A DNA stretch of 64,000 bases from Branchinecta lynchi (Eukaryota > Arthropoda > Branchiopoda > Anostraca > Branchinectidae), in NCBI GenBank assembly GCA_023053575.1, contig JAKZAP010000013.1, positions 2,800,001-2,864,000 of the forward strand, in the 5' to 3' direction. Position 1 is the first letter of the stretch. Each line of letters begins with the position of its first letter. Shown piece after piece: positions 12,015-22,710 of the stretch. A program made the translations under genes and the position numbers. The notes beneath the pieces are model-generated. The model made no database searches. It saw nothing but the letters and a program-made list of their open reading frames with translations, and was not told the origin of the DNA.

Positions 12015-12110
12015 GGTGTAAGATACCATCGCAATTGCAAAAACGACAAACTTCAAATTCAGTTGTCGAGGTATCAAATACCGTGGTGTCTGCAAAAACG
12101 AATTAATTCG
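12015..12110. repeat. Palindromic GTTACC-type repeat, copy 3
   Basis: AGATACCATCGCAATTGCAAAAACGAC and GTATCAAATACCGTGGTG blocks match the clusters at 4450 and 8398 with more divergence. Positions 12111-12341 hold nothing recognised before exon 4. Confidence 0.45.
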
Positions 12111-12341
12111 CTAACGTAGCTTTCGTTTTTTGAATAACTTCCCGTCTGGCAACGTCCCCAGGGAACGGGATTGGGGGAGTTACAGCAAATCCTCGCTTTG
12201 GGCGTTCGAGTAACAGAGCGCCCACAGTTGTGGTATCTGCAGGCTGTGCCTCTGCACCCTATATTACACCTGAGGGCTGCAGCCATATGGATTGCTTAGC
12301 CGTTGTGTTAGTTTTTTACTGATTATCCATTCTCCTTTCAG

Positions 12342-12530
12342 TACAGCCTGGGATTTTTCAAGGAGACAGAGGATGGTCTCTTAAAAGGTGAACTGATCGT
12401 TGGACTGCCGAAGACCGAGATGCTCAAAGCCATCGGAGTTCGTCAATATTCGGACGATGACAATCAGTCTTTGAACATTCTTCTAGAGCAAGGTCAAGCC
12501 AGCTTAGGACTCAAGTTCATGCAGCAGAAG
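12342..12530 (+). CDS. Apolipophorin-like gene, exon 4
   Basis: The acceptor is CTCCTTTCAG and the donor CAGAAG|GTAGGG; phase is 0 at both ends. It encodes 63 residues in alternating strands (YSLGFFKETEDGLLKGELIV, SLNILLEQGQASLGLKF) with the linker GLPKTEMLKAIGV in the module position. Confidence 0.72.
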
Positions 12531-12589
12531 GTAGGGGTAGCGTTCGGGAAGTGTGTACGAGAGTGCAGATGCGTTACTAGTCAAATGTT

Positions 12590-12790
12590 TGGGGGGAGGG
12601 GGCGGGCAAGGTATTTACCGACTGTCTGGTCATTTTCACCGACTGTATTTGCAAAAAAACTATTGTTTTCTAGAAAACAGCCACAGTTTTGTCGAAAAAT
12701 CTACTGATTTTCAGAGTAACCGACTGTCTTAAAAAAAAAACCTACTGTTTTGATGAAAAAATCTATTGTTTATACGAAAACCCGCTTCGG
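12590..12790. repeat. Repeat with ACTGTTTT/GAAAAA short units, copy 2
   Basis: CTACTGTTTT and AAAAATCTA-like units recur every 25-30 bases. It is an inverted relative of 8545-8865, sharing the end sequence TTTACCGACTG. Confidence 0.5.
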
Positions 12791-12910
12791 TTCGCTCTGA
12801 CTCGGTTGCGAGTGCTATAAGCTTTAAAACTTTGAATCCTCCTTGTATAATCAACTAGAATGTAGCGATGAGTCAGCGTTTCTTCTTGCCCCTTCATCAA
12901 ACCTCTAATC

Positions 12911-13631
12911 CAGTGGTTCCCAACCGGTGGTACGCGTACCCCAAGGGGTACGCGAAGGAATCAAAATTGATTTAGTCTGTAGCGTCAAAATCTCGCCTCA
13001 CTCATTTTTGATTGCCGAAAGCCTAATATTACCAGCAGAGGCATCACAGCCAAAATGTATCTTAAGGGGCAAGATATTTTTACTGGCCGACTGTTTTTTG
13101 TTGTTTTTAAATAACTGCTTTTACGAAAAATCGCGGTGCTTCGCACCGACTCTTTTCTTTTTAATCATCTGGCCGACCGTTTTGGGGGGATGGACATTGT
13201 CAACCCCTGCGTGACTCCTCTGATTACCAGCAAGTCAGTGAAAAAATGTTGATTCAAAAACAGCTCCCCTACTGCCGTAATATCTGTTCCTATGTCAAAG
13301 GATACTGTTTCAAGAAGAATCGAAGACATTGCAAGTGATATTGTCATTCAGGTTGCTAATTAAGCTAACGAAAAAGTGTGAGATGCAGCTTGATGAAAAT
13401 ATTGAGAACATCAAAACAAAACACAGAAACAGGCCGACTGTAAAATATATTCAGCTAACGACGTCGAGCCGACATTTGATTTTTTTGCTGCAAAGCAGCC
13501 TCTAATTTTTACACATTTAGGCATATTTATGATAATAACTATCGTCTTTTTCACATTCTGAAAAAGGGGGTACGCAATCTTTTCAAACCTTGATTAGGGG
13601 TACGCGGTACGGAAAAGATTGTGAACCACTG
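12911..13631. mobile_element. Non-autonomous hAT element, 721 bases, 8-base target duplication
   Basis: The termini CAGTGGTTCCCAACCG and GATTGTGAACCACTG are inverted, with subterminal GGTACGCGTACCCC and GGGGTACGCGGTAC. It is flanked by CTCTAATC at 12903-12910 and 13632-13639. The CAGTGGTTC terminus is typical of hAT elements. No transposase frame is present. Confidence 0.85.
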
Positions 13632-13789
13632 CTCTAATCAAATTCAGATATAAGCTTTACTTCTACCAAATTTTCTGGTTTTGGCCTGAATCCGAAAGGA
13701 AATAAGAAATGTGGATCCAGCATGTATCTTAACCTTAAGTTGAATATCTCATTGGTAAATATTCCTTCCGCCCAAGCTGACTGCGAATC

Positions 13790-13926
13790 ATATTTGACGG
13801 TGCAAAACGGATAAGTCAGCTACATTTTATTAGAGCTATATTTCGGCCCTTCTTGGCAAGGGTCCTCTTCAGGCTCAAACCACTCAAACTGAAAAATGAA
13901 CTTATCCGTTTTGCACCGTCAAATAT
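13790..13926. repeat. Small foldback element with 27-base inverted arms
   Basis: ATATTTGACGGTGCAAAACG at the left is mirrored by CGTTTTGCACCGTCAAATAT at the right. The loop carries CCCTTCTTGGCAAGGGTCC, which recurs near 31361-31385. Confidence 0.7.
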
Positions 13927-14330
13927 TTCTCATTGGCTTTCAAAAAAGATAATACCTCTTTGATCTAAGGAATTCTCACACCAAGTTTGAATAAAATATC
14001 TCAACCCCATCGAGAGTTGTCGTGCTTAAAAACAGACAGAAGGACAGACGGACGGACAAACTTTACGAAGTCTAACACGAATACTAACGTTCCCAAAAAT
14101 GTATTAATGCAGTTGACGAAATTAGTCAGGATCCACTTAATTTTTGGTTTTGTTTATTCTGATTGTTTTTAATTAATTTTACATTGCACCAACACTAGCA
14201 AACAAAATTTCCCCGAAGAGTCTGGAAGGGAGTCCTTTTTGATGATAGTGATGATAATCGGAGCATTCCCCGTCCGCGGGGACTCGCTAGAATACGGGGA
14301 GTGAGTCCCGGGGACTAGCAAAAACGGGAT
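13927..14330. other. Intron with a dispersed repeat shared with 45760-45900 (inverted)
   Basis: The block TTAATTTTACATTGCACC ... GATAATCGGAGCATT, around 14165-14275, is present as its reverse complement near 45770-45870. No gene is visible. Confidence 0.45.
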
Positions 14331-14331
14331 C

Positions 14332-14760
14332 GGGATCGACTAAAAGCAGGAAGAGAAGGGAAGGGCATGGTGCACGAGAAGAGCAGGCAGGCGTACCAAA
14401 ACCAGGAAGGGCCTATTAACCACCAGAATTCAAGGCTGCGAAAAACTGGAAAGCTGCACCGTTCCCTTCCTCTTTTTAGTATTCTTTGAGAGGTCGGCAA
14501 CTTTTCAAATCCAGAGTTCTTCATTCTTTCCTCGTTTTAGTATCCTAAAATGGGTAGGCATTAGAGTCGAGATTGACTAAAAGCGCAGGCAGGCATGCTA
14601 AAACCAGGAAGGGCAAACTAAAACAAGGAAAGATGCATCAGAAATCGATGATTCGAAAAACTGGCAAGCTCCACCGTGCCTTTCCTCTGTTTAGTATCCT
14701 GTGAGGGGTAGGCAACAGGAAAGAAGGAAAGAAATGGTGAACCTGAAATACGTCAGTTGT
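14332..14760. repeat. Partial copy of the GGGATCGACTAAAAGC foldback family
   Basis: It starts with GGGATCGACTAAAAGCAGG and repeats the AAACTGG...TTTAGTATCC...GAGGTCGGCAAC blocks of the complete element at 17102-18140. The opposite terminus is not found. Confidence 0.6.
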
Positions 14761-15408
14761 CGACGTCTCACTGGCCTACCTACAGGATACTAAAATGACG
14801 AACACAGTGAAACTTTGTGTGTTCGTAATAATAATAATGTCCTTTATTTCCTTAATAGCCTGTATTCTAAATACTAGCATTGGATCGTCATTCACACAAA
14901 TTACAAATGACATAAATAACATTTCATCTATACGTACAGCCTAACTGGAATTAAAATATTGGGTGAAATAAGGTACATAAGATTTCAGGTAACAATCAGT
15001 CGAGTTTATGGGTGGTCTTACTAGTCTCTGTGAAGCAGCGTCTCTCTGTCTTCGTCGCGTACTGGGCCTGCTTTTGAAACCGAAGAGGTAAGACCTCCAA
15101 GACTAGTTGCGAACCCAATTCCAAAACAGCAACCTGTCCAATGCACCCACGTAAGATACAGTAACAGCTTTGTTCCGGCATTTGTTAAACTCTTTAGCGC
15201 TTCATCCACCATTAAAGAGCTCACATGATTTTATGTCGGTTTTGAAGCACATATGTTTGACCGTTTAGTATAGTGTAATTTTTTTCTTTTTCTTTTTTGT
15301 TACGTTGTTTCGATGGAAACCGAAATAGCAGTTTTTTGTTTTTTTTTATGAATGAATGAATGAATATAAGTATTTATATTATAAGTAGTGAACTGAAAGA
15401 CAAAAATG
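14761..15408. other. Intron; LINE-type 3' debris with a TGAA microsatellite
   Basis: AT-rich sequence ends in (TGAA)n at 15348-15366. Similar tails occur near 24578-24599 (inverted) and 39166-39180, suggesting retroposon ends. No gene recognised. Confidence 0.35.
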
Positions 15409-15481
15409 CTCCTCAGCTGGGATTTGAACCCAGGACCCTCTGCTTACAAGGCAGGCGCTCTACCATTTGAGCTACCGAGGG
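15409..15481 (-). tRNA. tRNA-Thr(UGU) or tRNA-derived SINE head
   Basis: On the minus strand the cloverleaf is readable: acceptor CCCTCGG/CTGAGGA with one mismatch and one wobble, D stem GCTC/GAGC, anticodon loop CTTGTAA (UGU, Thr), and T arm CTGGG-TTCAAAT-CCCAG. An A-box-like (TAGCTCAAATGGTAGAG) and B-box-like (GGTTCAAATCC) promoter are intact. A TTTTT run follows 4 bases past the 3' end as a Pol III terminator. A truncated second copy at 15836-15893 shares the flank ATAAGTAGTGAACTGAAAG, so this could be the head of a SINE and not a housekeeping tRNA. Confidence 0.75.
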
Positions 15482-15835
15482 GCTTGTGAACAGATTTCGC
15501 AAATCACTACAATAGTCTGGTAGAAGCCGGCCATAGGAACAGTGATCCCGCTCGAAGGCAAAATTCATCTAACCAGTTCACATCCCCGTGTCACGGAAAT
15601 TAATATAATACATAGATGGCACTTTACACAAGGGACTTGTACCGCGACCAATAAACCAGAAGCAGTTTTTTCGAATATAATTTAGAAGTCTAGGACTCCA
15701 TTGTCGGAGCCACGTAGACATACCAAGACCCACAAGGCGGGGTTTCATGGTGAAAACCAAATAAAACCAAATATATAATTTTAATGGGGAAGACGCCCTT
15801 GACATGGAAACATTTTATAAGTAGTGAACTGAAAG

Positions 15836-15893
15836 ACAAAATTGCTCCTCAGCCGGGATTTGAACCAAGGACCCTCTGCTTACAAGGCAGAGG
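15836..15893 (-). pseudogene. Truncated tRNA-Thr copy
   Basis: It holds the T arm and part of the anticodon arm of 15409-15481 and stops at the anticodon stem. The 3' flank is shared with the full copy, so the duplication includes flanking DNA. Confidence 0.7.
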
Positions 15894-15899
15894 TATTGT

Positions 15900-16640
15900 G
15901 TAAAGTGCCTGTGTCTAGTCGGCACACGCCGTGAGTAAGATTCTTAATGAATAAACGAATTTGATTTGATTTACTGCTAGGGTCTCAAAATCAGGTGAAA
16001 TGGTACGATGCGCATGTGATGCCAGACATTTGCTCTCAAACGCTATTGTCAGCTGACGCCATCTTTCAGCAAGGGTTGGCAGCTCAAGCTTGACCAGGCT
16101 GTCCTCGTAAGAAAGATAACCCGGGCCAAGTCATGAGATTAAAAAGTACCTTTTTGGAGATTCCGTCTTCAAATCGTCACGGTTCAGGGGCAGCTAGGCG
16201 ATGATTTCGTCACTCGACAGCGTTTGGTTACGACGATTAGAAACTTTGAGCTGAATTTACGGCGCTAGTTAAGGATCGTCTTTTTAGTAGGCGTGGTGCA
16301 GGAGGCACCTGCACCATGCCGTGTCTCTTTTATTCGAGGAGGCACTCCTGCACCATGCCGTGCCTCTTTTATTCGATCCCTCTACCCTCCACTCGGTTCA
16401 TCGGCAGCTGAGTCTAGTGGGTCTAGAGGCTTGGATATTGAGGCCATAATTTCAGTATTGTGTTGATGCGGAGTGATATATTAATTTTAAAGGCCGTTGT
16501 TGAAAAATATCTTAATTAATATTTTATGTGTTTGCACGTGCAATAACGAGGTTTGAATTTATTGCGAGGATTCACATCCTTGTGGCTTTTCTCTTAGGTT
16601 GTTAATGTTTATCCTCCTGGCCCATTCAATGGCCCATTCA
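15900..16640. other. Intron with MULE-foldback-like ends
   Basis: Near 16285-16385, GTGCAGGAGGCACCTGCAC and CCGTGCCTCTTTTATTCGAT resemble the right end of 46748-47005. The rest holds nothing recognised. Confidence 0.35.
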
Positions 16641-17060
16641 TGATTCAGTTTGCAACGCAATCGCTACACGTTACTGAACGTGGTTCATTTTTCCACACCC
16701 CAAGCTTGGTCACTTGTGCACTTACATGTAAGGATACTTTAATATTCAAACACAGTATCTGTCCGCTCTGCAAAGCGTAATCCAGGTCTTGCAAGCCAGA
16801 CAATAATACAAGGCAAGAGCCTCTAAATAACTCTAAGAAACTTGGAGTAGTCGAACTGATCAGAGTAAAAAATCCCATCGTCAATGCACTTGAAAATTTT
16901 GATCGATTCAGCATTAACGGCATCTTCGGTAATGCTGTTCCAGGGATCAACACTTCTGTTGCCAAAACCCCACTTAAAAACGTCCTTGTGGAATCTTGGT
17001 TTTGCAAGCTTGTACGCGTGCCCCCATGATGAAGAATGCTGAATCTTACTAAATCAGTCG
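16640..17060 (-). mobile_element. LINE 3' fragment, copy 1
   Basis: On the minus strand the translation (interrupted by frameshifts) matches the copy at 47030-47357, including VDPWNSITEDAVNAES and SDQFDYSKFLRVI. The WN-S/N-L-T/P pattern is typical of the C-terminus of Jockey/CR1-group LINE polyproteins. Confidence 0.6.
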
Positions 17061-17101
17061 ATTCAAAATTGTCAGAAGCCCAGAAATAAGGAGTAGAGTT
17101 A

Positions 17102-18140
17102 GGGATCGACTAAAAGCAAGAAAGGAAAGGCAAGAGAAAAGCAGGAAAGAATACTAAGACCAGGAAGGGCAAACTAAAACGAGGAAAGAATTAACAGGAA
17201 TCGAGGACTCGAAAAACTGGCAAGCCTTTCCTCTGTTTAGTATCCCGTGAGAGGTCGGCAACTTCCATTTGTTAAAGTTCACCTTTTCCTACTTTTAGTA
17301 TTCGAAAAAAACTGGCAAGCCTTTCCTCTGTTTAGTATCCTGTGAGGAGTCCGCAACTTCTATTTTGTTCACCTTTTCCTCGATTTAGTATTGGAAAAAA
17401 CTGGCAAGCCTTTCCTGTGTTTACTATCCCGTGAAGGGTCGGCAACTTCCATTTGTTAAAGTTCATCTTTTCCTCCTTTTAGTATTCTAAAAAACTGGCA
17501 AGCCTTTCCTAGTATACCCTGAGGGACTAAAAGGAGAAAAGATGAACTTTTACAAGCGTAAGTTGCCCACACCTCACGAGATACTAAACAGAGGAAAAGC
17601 AGGGCACAGCTTGCCAGTTTTTTCTAATACTAAAAGATGAACTTTTACAAATGTTAGGTGCTCACCTCTCATGGGACACTGAACAGAGAAAGGCTTGCCA
17701 GTTCTTTAGAATTCCTAATTACTTTCCTCGTTTTGGTACTCTCCGTGACAAGCTACTAAAACCAGGAAAGAAATGGTGGACTTGAATATTTTAGTTGCCG
17801 ACCCCTCGCTGGACTCATGATCGCCTACCGACAAGGTACTAAAAGGAGGAAAAGGTGAACTTTTACATATGAAAGTTGCCGACCCCTTGCGAGAAACTAA
17901 ACTGAGGAAAAGCACGGCACAGCGTGCCAGTTTTTTTCGAATACTAAAAGGAGGAAAAGGTGGACTGTTACAAATGGAAGTTTCCGACCCCTCACGCAAA
18001 ACTAAACAGAGGAATGGCTTGCCAGTTTTTCTAATTCTCGATTCCTGGTAATTCTTTCCTCGTTTTGGTTTGCCCTTCCTGGTTTCAGTATTCTTTCCTG
18101 CTTTTCTCTTGCCTTTCCTTTCCTGCTTTTAGTCGATCCC
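17102..18140. mobile_element. MULE-like foldback element, 1039 bases, 9-base target duplication
   Basis: GGGATCGACTAAAAGCA at the left is mirrored by TGCTTTTAGTCGATCCC at the right. The arms remain complementary for about 100 bases, and the interior repeats AAACTGGCAAGCCTTTCCTC / TTTAGTATCC / GTCGGCAACTT in both orientations. The element is flanked by the perfect 9-base duplication GTAGAGTTA (17093-17101 and 18141-18149), as made by Mutator-like transposases. No transposase is encoded, so it is non-autonomous. Confidence 0.85.
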
Positions 18141-18149
18141 GTAGAGTTA

Positions 18150-18558
18150 AGTGAAGAACGAATACCCGCATTGAAACGAAACGCCAGGACGGTCTGCGCC
18201 AAGATGGATATTTTCTCAATCTTCTCCACTTCATTTTACCATAATACTTATAAGCACTTTTCTAAATATCAGTTATCTTTCTTCTCCCCCCCCCCTTTTT
18301 TTTCTTCTCTCTCTCTACTCCTAATCACAGCCCGGCTGAGATTCGGGAAGCGACTAACCTAGTCCGGGTTGCAGCGCTTCGGGTTCGGAATAGTAATATA
18401 TTCCGAATCCAAATCGCATGAACCCGTCCTTGGTTGTTAATTATCAGAGAGTAGAGCCCACAACCGTCTACTCTTTCCCCTTTTCTCACCATTGTTCCAA
18501 ACCCAAATCCTTTCCCAAACGGGATAAGTACTTCCGTCTCTCATGTTTACCCTTTCAG
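18150..18558. other. Intron sequence before exon 5
   Basis: There is a pyrimidine-rich tract near 18270-18320. The frame open from 18418 runs into exon 5 across a good acceptor and is not itself supported. Confidence 0.4.
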
Positions 18559-18975
18559 GACGACAGCAAGAGGGTCGTCCAGTTCTCAGCCACGAACTCG
18601 GACATGCTATCATTTGCCAATTTTGAGGTCATCCAGGACATCCAAGACTCCGCTGCCATCTACACTACGGCCGACGAGGCTGAAGGCACCAACCGTACCG
18701 TCGCTAGCGCTCTATTCGTCAGCTATCGTCTGCCTGAAGCTGATAGCAACAAGTTCGTCAAACTTCGAGGGCTGTATGTCGAGAAAACGGAACCAAATGT
18801 GGAAGGGGATGACAAGACCCGGCTGTCGGGTACCCTGGATGTCGCCTCAAGCGTTCCCGGGTTGGAGACGGGTGTTGTTGGTTTCGTGCACGACTGGACA
18901 GTTCCGGGTGTACTATCCGATTCGCTGATGGGCAAAGGATTCAACACTGATGTTGCCGTTACAAGTCACTTGAAT
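18559..18975 (+). CDS. Apolipophorin-like gene, exon 5
   Basis: This is the longest exon (139 codons, phase 0 at both ends). The acceptor is TACCCTTTCAG and the donor TTGAAT|GTAAGT. It contains long strand-forming segments (NRTVASALFVSYRLPEA, LRGLYVEKTEPNVEG, RLSGTLDVASSV) and a run of aspartate/glutamate-rich turns. There are no internal stops and its GC content is higher than the flanks. Confidence 0.78.
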
Positions 18976-19691
18976 GTAAGTAGAGTTGTTAGTTTGAGTT
19001 TGTCAACAGGCCACACTGTCAGAAGTTTGGTAACATTTGTTACAGGGATGCACTTCTTGTGTTAGTTATGTCCCTTTTTGAGTGTTATGGTTTGCGGCAT
19101 TCTTGGTCCTGAACGAAAAAGGTTTAACATTAGCGGTTAGCTAAAAAGGATATGACTGAAACTAGATACGGTTTCAGCTCAACGTCTTGCTTAAAGGCAT
19201 GCCAGGATGCTGTCAATCTTCGAGGAAGGTAAAGATTTTAAAGATATCAAAAAGGGACAATCGAGCTCGCCTCTTCAAAAAATGATTCTGCTCGAACATT
19301 ACCGAATTGCAGACAGAGAATGTGCAGAACAAAGAAGTCTTAGAAAGCAACCTAATTCCAAGTTTTCCAAGTAAAATGCTCAGCTTTTGCTGTTAATATC
19401 TAGAAAAAGAAGACCAACTACGGTCGGGAAAACAACATTTTCCAAGATTTTGCCAGTAAGGATTGTAGTGTTGATTTTTGTTGGAAATGAAGTATATAGG
19501 CTTCATGGACACATTGGGTGTTTACGAGTGGTTTAGATAAACAGTCCTATATTATTATCGCCTAAATAATAGCATGACGTTTCTGTGTAAAATTGAAAGA
19601 TAGGCGATTCTTTGATGTATGGTATTTGAGCACATTGCCGTTTATTGTGGTCGGTCTGCTCTTCATAAATATCAATTAGCAGCTGTCACAT
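18976..19691. other. Intron sequence, nothing recognised
   Basis: No coding frame, RNA or repeat partner is seen up to the solo LTR. Confidence 0.35.
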
Positions 19692-20274
19692 TATTACGAC
19701 GACTGTATTTGTATGTGAACAAGCACTCTCACCCTGATCTTATGGCGAGGGGTGTAGAAGGCCGGACATAGACGGTAAATGTCCTTGGGTACAGTCATCG
19801 GGGTCAGGACAGCCTAGGGCGTCTGGTGACCTACTACACGTGCATACATCACGGGTTCATTGTGGATTCCCCCGGTCGATTCACACTAAGGTTTGCATAC
19901 CGAACCATAATAGGCTATAAACTGCTATTATCCTACCATCATAACTAGGCCTTGCAGGCCAGCCCACTCTAAGGAGCCTTAAACAAGACTCATAACAATG
20001 ACCTAAGGTCCGTAAATAAACAAAAGGTTTTATTGTCTGGTATGAACTGGACTTACAAAATAAACAACCTTTAAGTAAAAGGGTTGTTCCCGGTCGAGGC
20101 CCGGAAAAGAAGTACGGAAGAGACTCATGCTCGCCGGATGAGTCATGATTACGAGTTAATAAAAATAACAAAGAGTCACGACAGTACTAAAGATATCCTG
20201 AACAGAAAGGGACTAGCGCTGCCTAACGGCGGCACAAGTGAGCAGTGCGGGGTGCAGATGGCACCACCGTAACA
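19692..20274 (-). mobile_element. Solo LTR, copy 1, 4-base target duplication
   Basis: It is the inverse of 28167-28745. The plus-strand borders are TATTACGACGA (from TG...) and CCACCGTAACA, with ACAT on both sides (19688-19691, 20275-20278). The 4-base duplication and TG/CA-type ends fit an LTR retrotransposon. Neither gag-pol nor a second LTR is present. Confidence 0.8.
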
Positions 20275-20289
20275 ACATGAAAGTGCAGC

Positions 20290-20608
20290 GAGGACCCCCA
20301 CCCTCCTAACAATATTAACCATTAGTTACTATTTTCGTTCGAACCTCGTGGAAAGTTACTACGCTGACCGTTCCAAAATTGTCGAAATAGTGACTAATAG
20401 TCTGCTAATAGTGACTATTTGCTTACCACGGTCGGGAGCGTAGCAAGCGTGGTAACTACGAATCTCTGTGATGGGATTGACCGGATTAGCCCGGGCGCGA
20501 TGTATCGATGAAAATAGAAAAATCCATTCAAGCCCTTAATTGACGCCAAAACCCCAGAATTCGTGACGCCATGCGTAGTAACTACGGTAAGTAGAGTGGG
20601 ACACGCTC
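20290..20608. mobile_element. MITE with GAGCGTGTTCCA termini, copy 3 (inverted)
   Basis: It is the reverse complement of 2469-2770. The right end GGGACACGCTC is intact and the left end is degraded. Confidence 0.7.
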
Positions 20609-20698
20609 GTAGTGTTGTAGCGTAATTCCGAGCGTTCTAACTTCGTCCAAGTTTATTCATATAGCCTACTAACTCACAAAACGAAATAAAGGAATGCA

Positions 20699-20758
20699 CT
20701 TTATAATCAGACTACATGTTGGAGTGTCAAACTCCAACACTTAGTCTGGATTATAAAG
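20699..20758. other. Imperfect 27-base-pair hairpin
   Basis: CTTTATAATC-AGACTACATGTTGGAGT folds back onto ACTCCAACACTTAGTCTGGATTATAAAG around a GTCA-containing loop, with one bulge and two mismatches. It lies 80 bases upstream of the exon 6 acceptor. It could be a tiny foldback element or a pre-miRNA-like stem. Confidence 0.6.
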
Positions 20759-20838
20759 TTACATGGAAGAGTAGATGACATCATACTAAGATAACATTTT
20801 GTGCAATGGTCTATTTACTAACGGCTTTTTTTTCATAG

Positions 20839-21248
20839 TTGGCGGACTCGAAAACTAAAATGGAGGTCAAACTTTCCGATCAAACAACCAAGAAGAATCA
20901 GTACTATCGAATCACCTCCCAATACGAAGCGGCGGACTCTATCCAGGTCAATGGTCAGTTCCAGTCCTCGATCCCTAAGTATAAAAACATACCATGGACA
21001 ATTGAAATAATTAAGAAAGGTAGCTCAGCTCCTGACCAGTCAGCTACCGATGGTGGCTGGAACTATGAAGAGTATCAGAGAGATGAGCCCGAGGAAGCTC
21101 CAGAAGAAACGCCAGCGGAAGAAGCAGAAGAATGGTCCATATCGGTGAAGCTAGCAGCCAAGCTTCCGGACAAGCCACTAGATGGAAGCTTCTTTATGAA
21201 CAATCGGACGGTGGAGATGAACGTGGAAGGTCCTTGGAGCCTTATTCG
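20839..21248 (+). CDS. Apolipophorin-like gene, exon 6
   Basis: The acceptor is TTTTTTTTCATAG and the donor ATTCG|GTGAGT; it goes from phase 0 to phase 2, the split codon completing to CGG. It encodes 137 residues with a strongly acidic Pro/Glu-rich insert (EEAPEETPAEEAEEW) between two beta-rich segments, and the terminal module VEMNVEGPWSLIR. The acidic insert is unlike the other exons and may be a surface loop. Confidence 0.78.
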
Positions 21249-21266
21249 GTGAGTTTTTACTGTTAA

Positions 21267-21637
21267 AGTACCGGTCTTACCTATAATACTAACGCAACCT
21301 ACTTCTATAATTACTCCATATATTTCTGAACCCGGATATCACAATTTCGAACGGTACATTCTAACTCCTCTAACAAAACCACGCTGATTTTCTCACTTGC
21401 CGGGTTTTGCTACCTTCGATGTGTATCACGCTTTCGAAGGTTGTCTGCGCGAAGTTTCTCCATCAGAAAAACCGGCTATGTAAATCGTTTCCCTGTTTTC
21501 GCTACAAGTCAACGGTTCTCGGAAAAGGCTTAAAACAGCAAAGACCGTGGGTTATTTGTTGAAAGCACAGCATAGTTTTAAAGTATTCAAATATTTAAAA
21601 TATTGCAAGTAGAAGAGTAAATAGTGCGAGGGGTCCT
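21267..21637. mobile_element. TTAA-flanked MITE, copy 2
   Basis: It is flanked by TTAA at 21263-21266 and 21638-21641 and is collinear with 35650-36020. The ends AGTACCGGTC and GAGGGGTCCT are imperfect inverses. It lies 15 bases past the exon 6 donor. Confidence 0.75.
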
Positions 21638-21906
21638 TTAAGACCATTAGGTTCGAAGCAAACCGAGTAGGGAATCGTTCCGGTTGTATCAGTAACCGTT
21701 TAAACAGCTGTTACTTGTGCATCTACGACACTGGTTCCACCGACCACAGGTCAAGCGTGTCGATGAGGGTTTGAAACTGGGAATATTCGCGCGTAGAGCA
21801 GTCTGTGCTCGTGGGGCGTATTTCCTGTGGACTGTGATATCCCCTGACCCGCTACATCCGAGATGTGTGCGAATATAAGGTTTGAAGCCAAGCTGACCAT
21901 TCATTA

Positions 21907-22420
21907 CGAAAGAAATAGAAAACCGTGATTTTCTATCACGGTTAGGTAATTTTCACGGCTAGGTAATTTTGTGGAAGATTTTATCCAAAGTGGTCAAACG
22001 TATAATGGATTTTTCGAGTGGGCCGTTTTCTGGGTGAAAGCTTCTGCGCTTTCCAGACGGATGGTAAATTGTAAATATACACAGAGCTCAGAATTGTAAA
22101 TAATCACAGATTTGTACATATACACTTTTAACACGCACATTTTATCTTTCGTTATTTTATTTTTATCTGCATCCGCACCGTTTTCTTCTGGTTGTTAGTT
22201 ACATCTCGTTGTATTGTCTGTTGGTTCCGCATCGTTCTCCTGTTGCGATTGTGGTGGATTTTATGATTTAATTTTGTTTTGTTTTTCGCTGAGGACGGTT
22301 TGCCGGAAGTGCAACCGAAGTATCCGAATTTATATTTATCCCTCGCACATCATCCTAGAGGGATAATTAGCTGATCAAGAAAAAAAAAACCCGGAAAATC
22401 ACGGTTTTCTATTTCTTTCG
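21907..22420. mobile_element. TA-flanked MITE with 27-base terminal inverted repeats
   Basis: CGAAAGAAATAGAAAACCGTG at the left is mirrored by CACGGTTTTCTATTTCTTTCG at the right, each bordered by TA (21905-21906, 22421-22422). This is the signature of Tc1/mariner mobilisation. The 514-base interior is non-coding. Confidence 0.82.
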
Positions 22421-22571
22421 TAGATGTGTGCGGTGCGGTTCGTGACACAAATTGCCATGGATTTTCTAGGTAACCCTTTTACAGCTTCTCTTCTGCAGGA
22501 CCTAAATCGGGACCCAACCCCGTCATCGTTTTCAGTGCAAGCTTATTCAATTTTATTTTATTCATTCTTAG

Positions 22572-22710
22572 GGATCCAGCTAAGATTTTCCTTAGCGTCG
22601 AGCCCAGCGAAGAAAATCAGTTTAGTGGGACGGCTAAAATCGAACTTCTGACGAAGCAGTATTCAGCGTCCGGATTGGTCGAGTTTGACGATGCCAAGAG
22701 TTTCAGAAAG
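22572..22710 (+). CDS. Apolipophorin-like gene, exon 7
   Basis: The acceptor is TTCATTCTTAG and the donor AGAAAG|GTAAGA. The first base completes the Arg codon from exon 6. It encodes 46 further residues (PAKIFLSVEPSEENQFSGTA, then KIELLTKQYSASGLVEF), continuing the strand begun at the end of exon 6. Confidence 0.75.
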
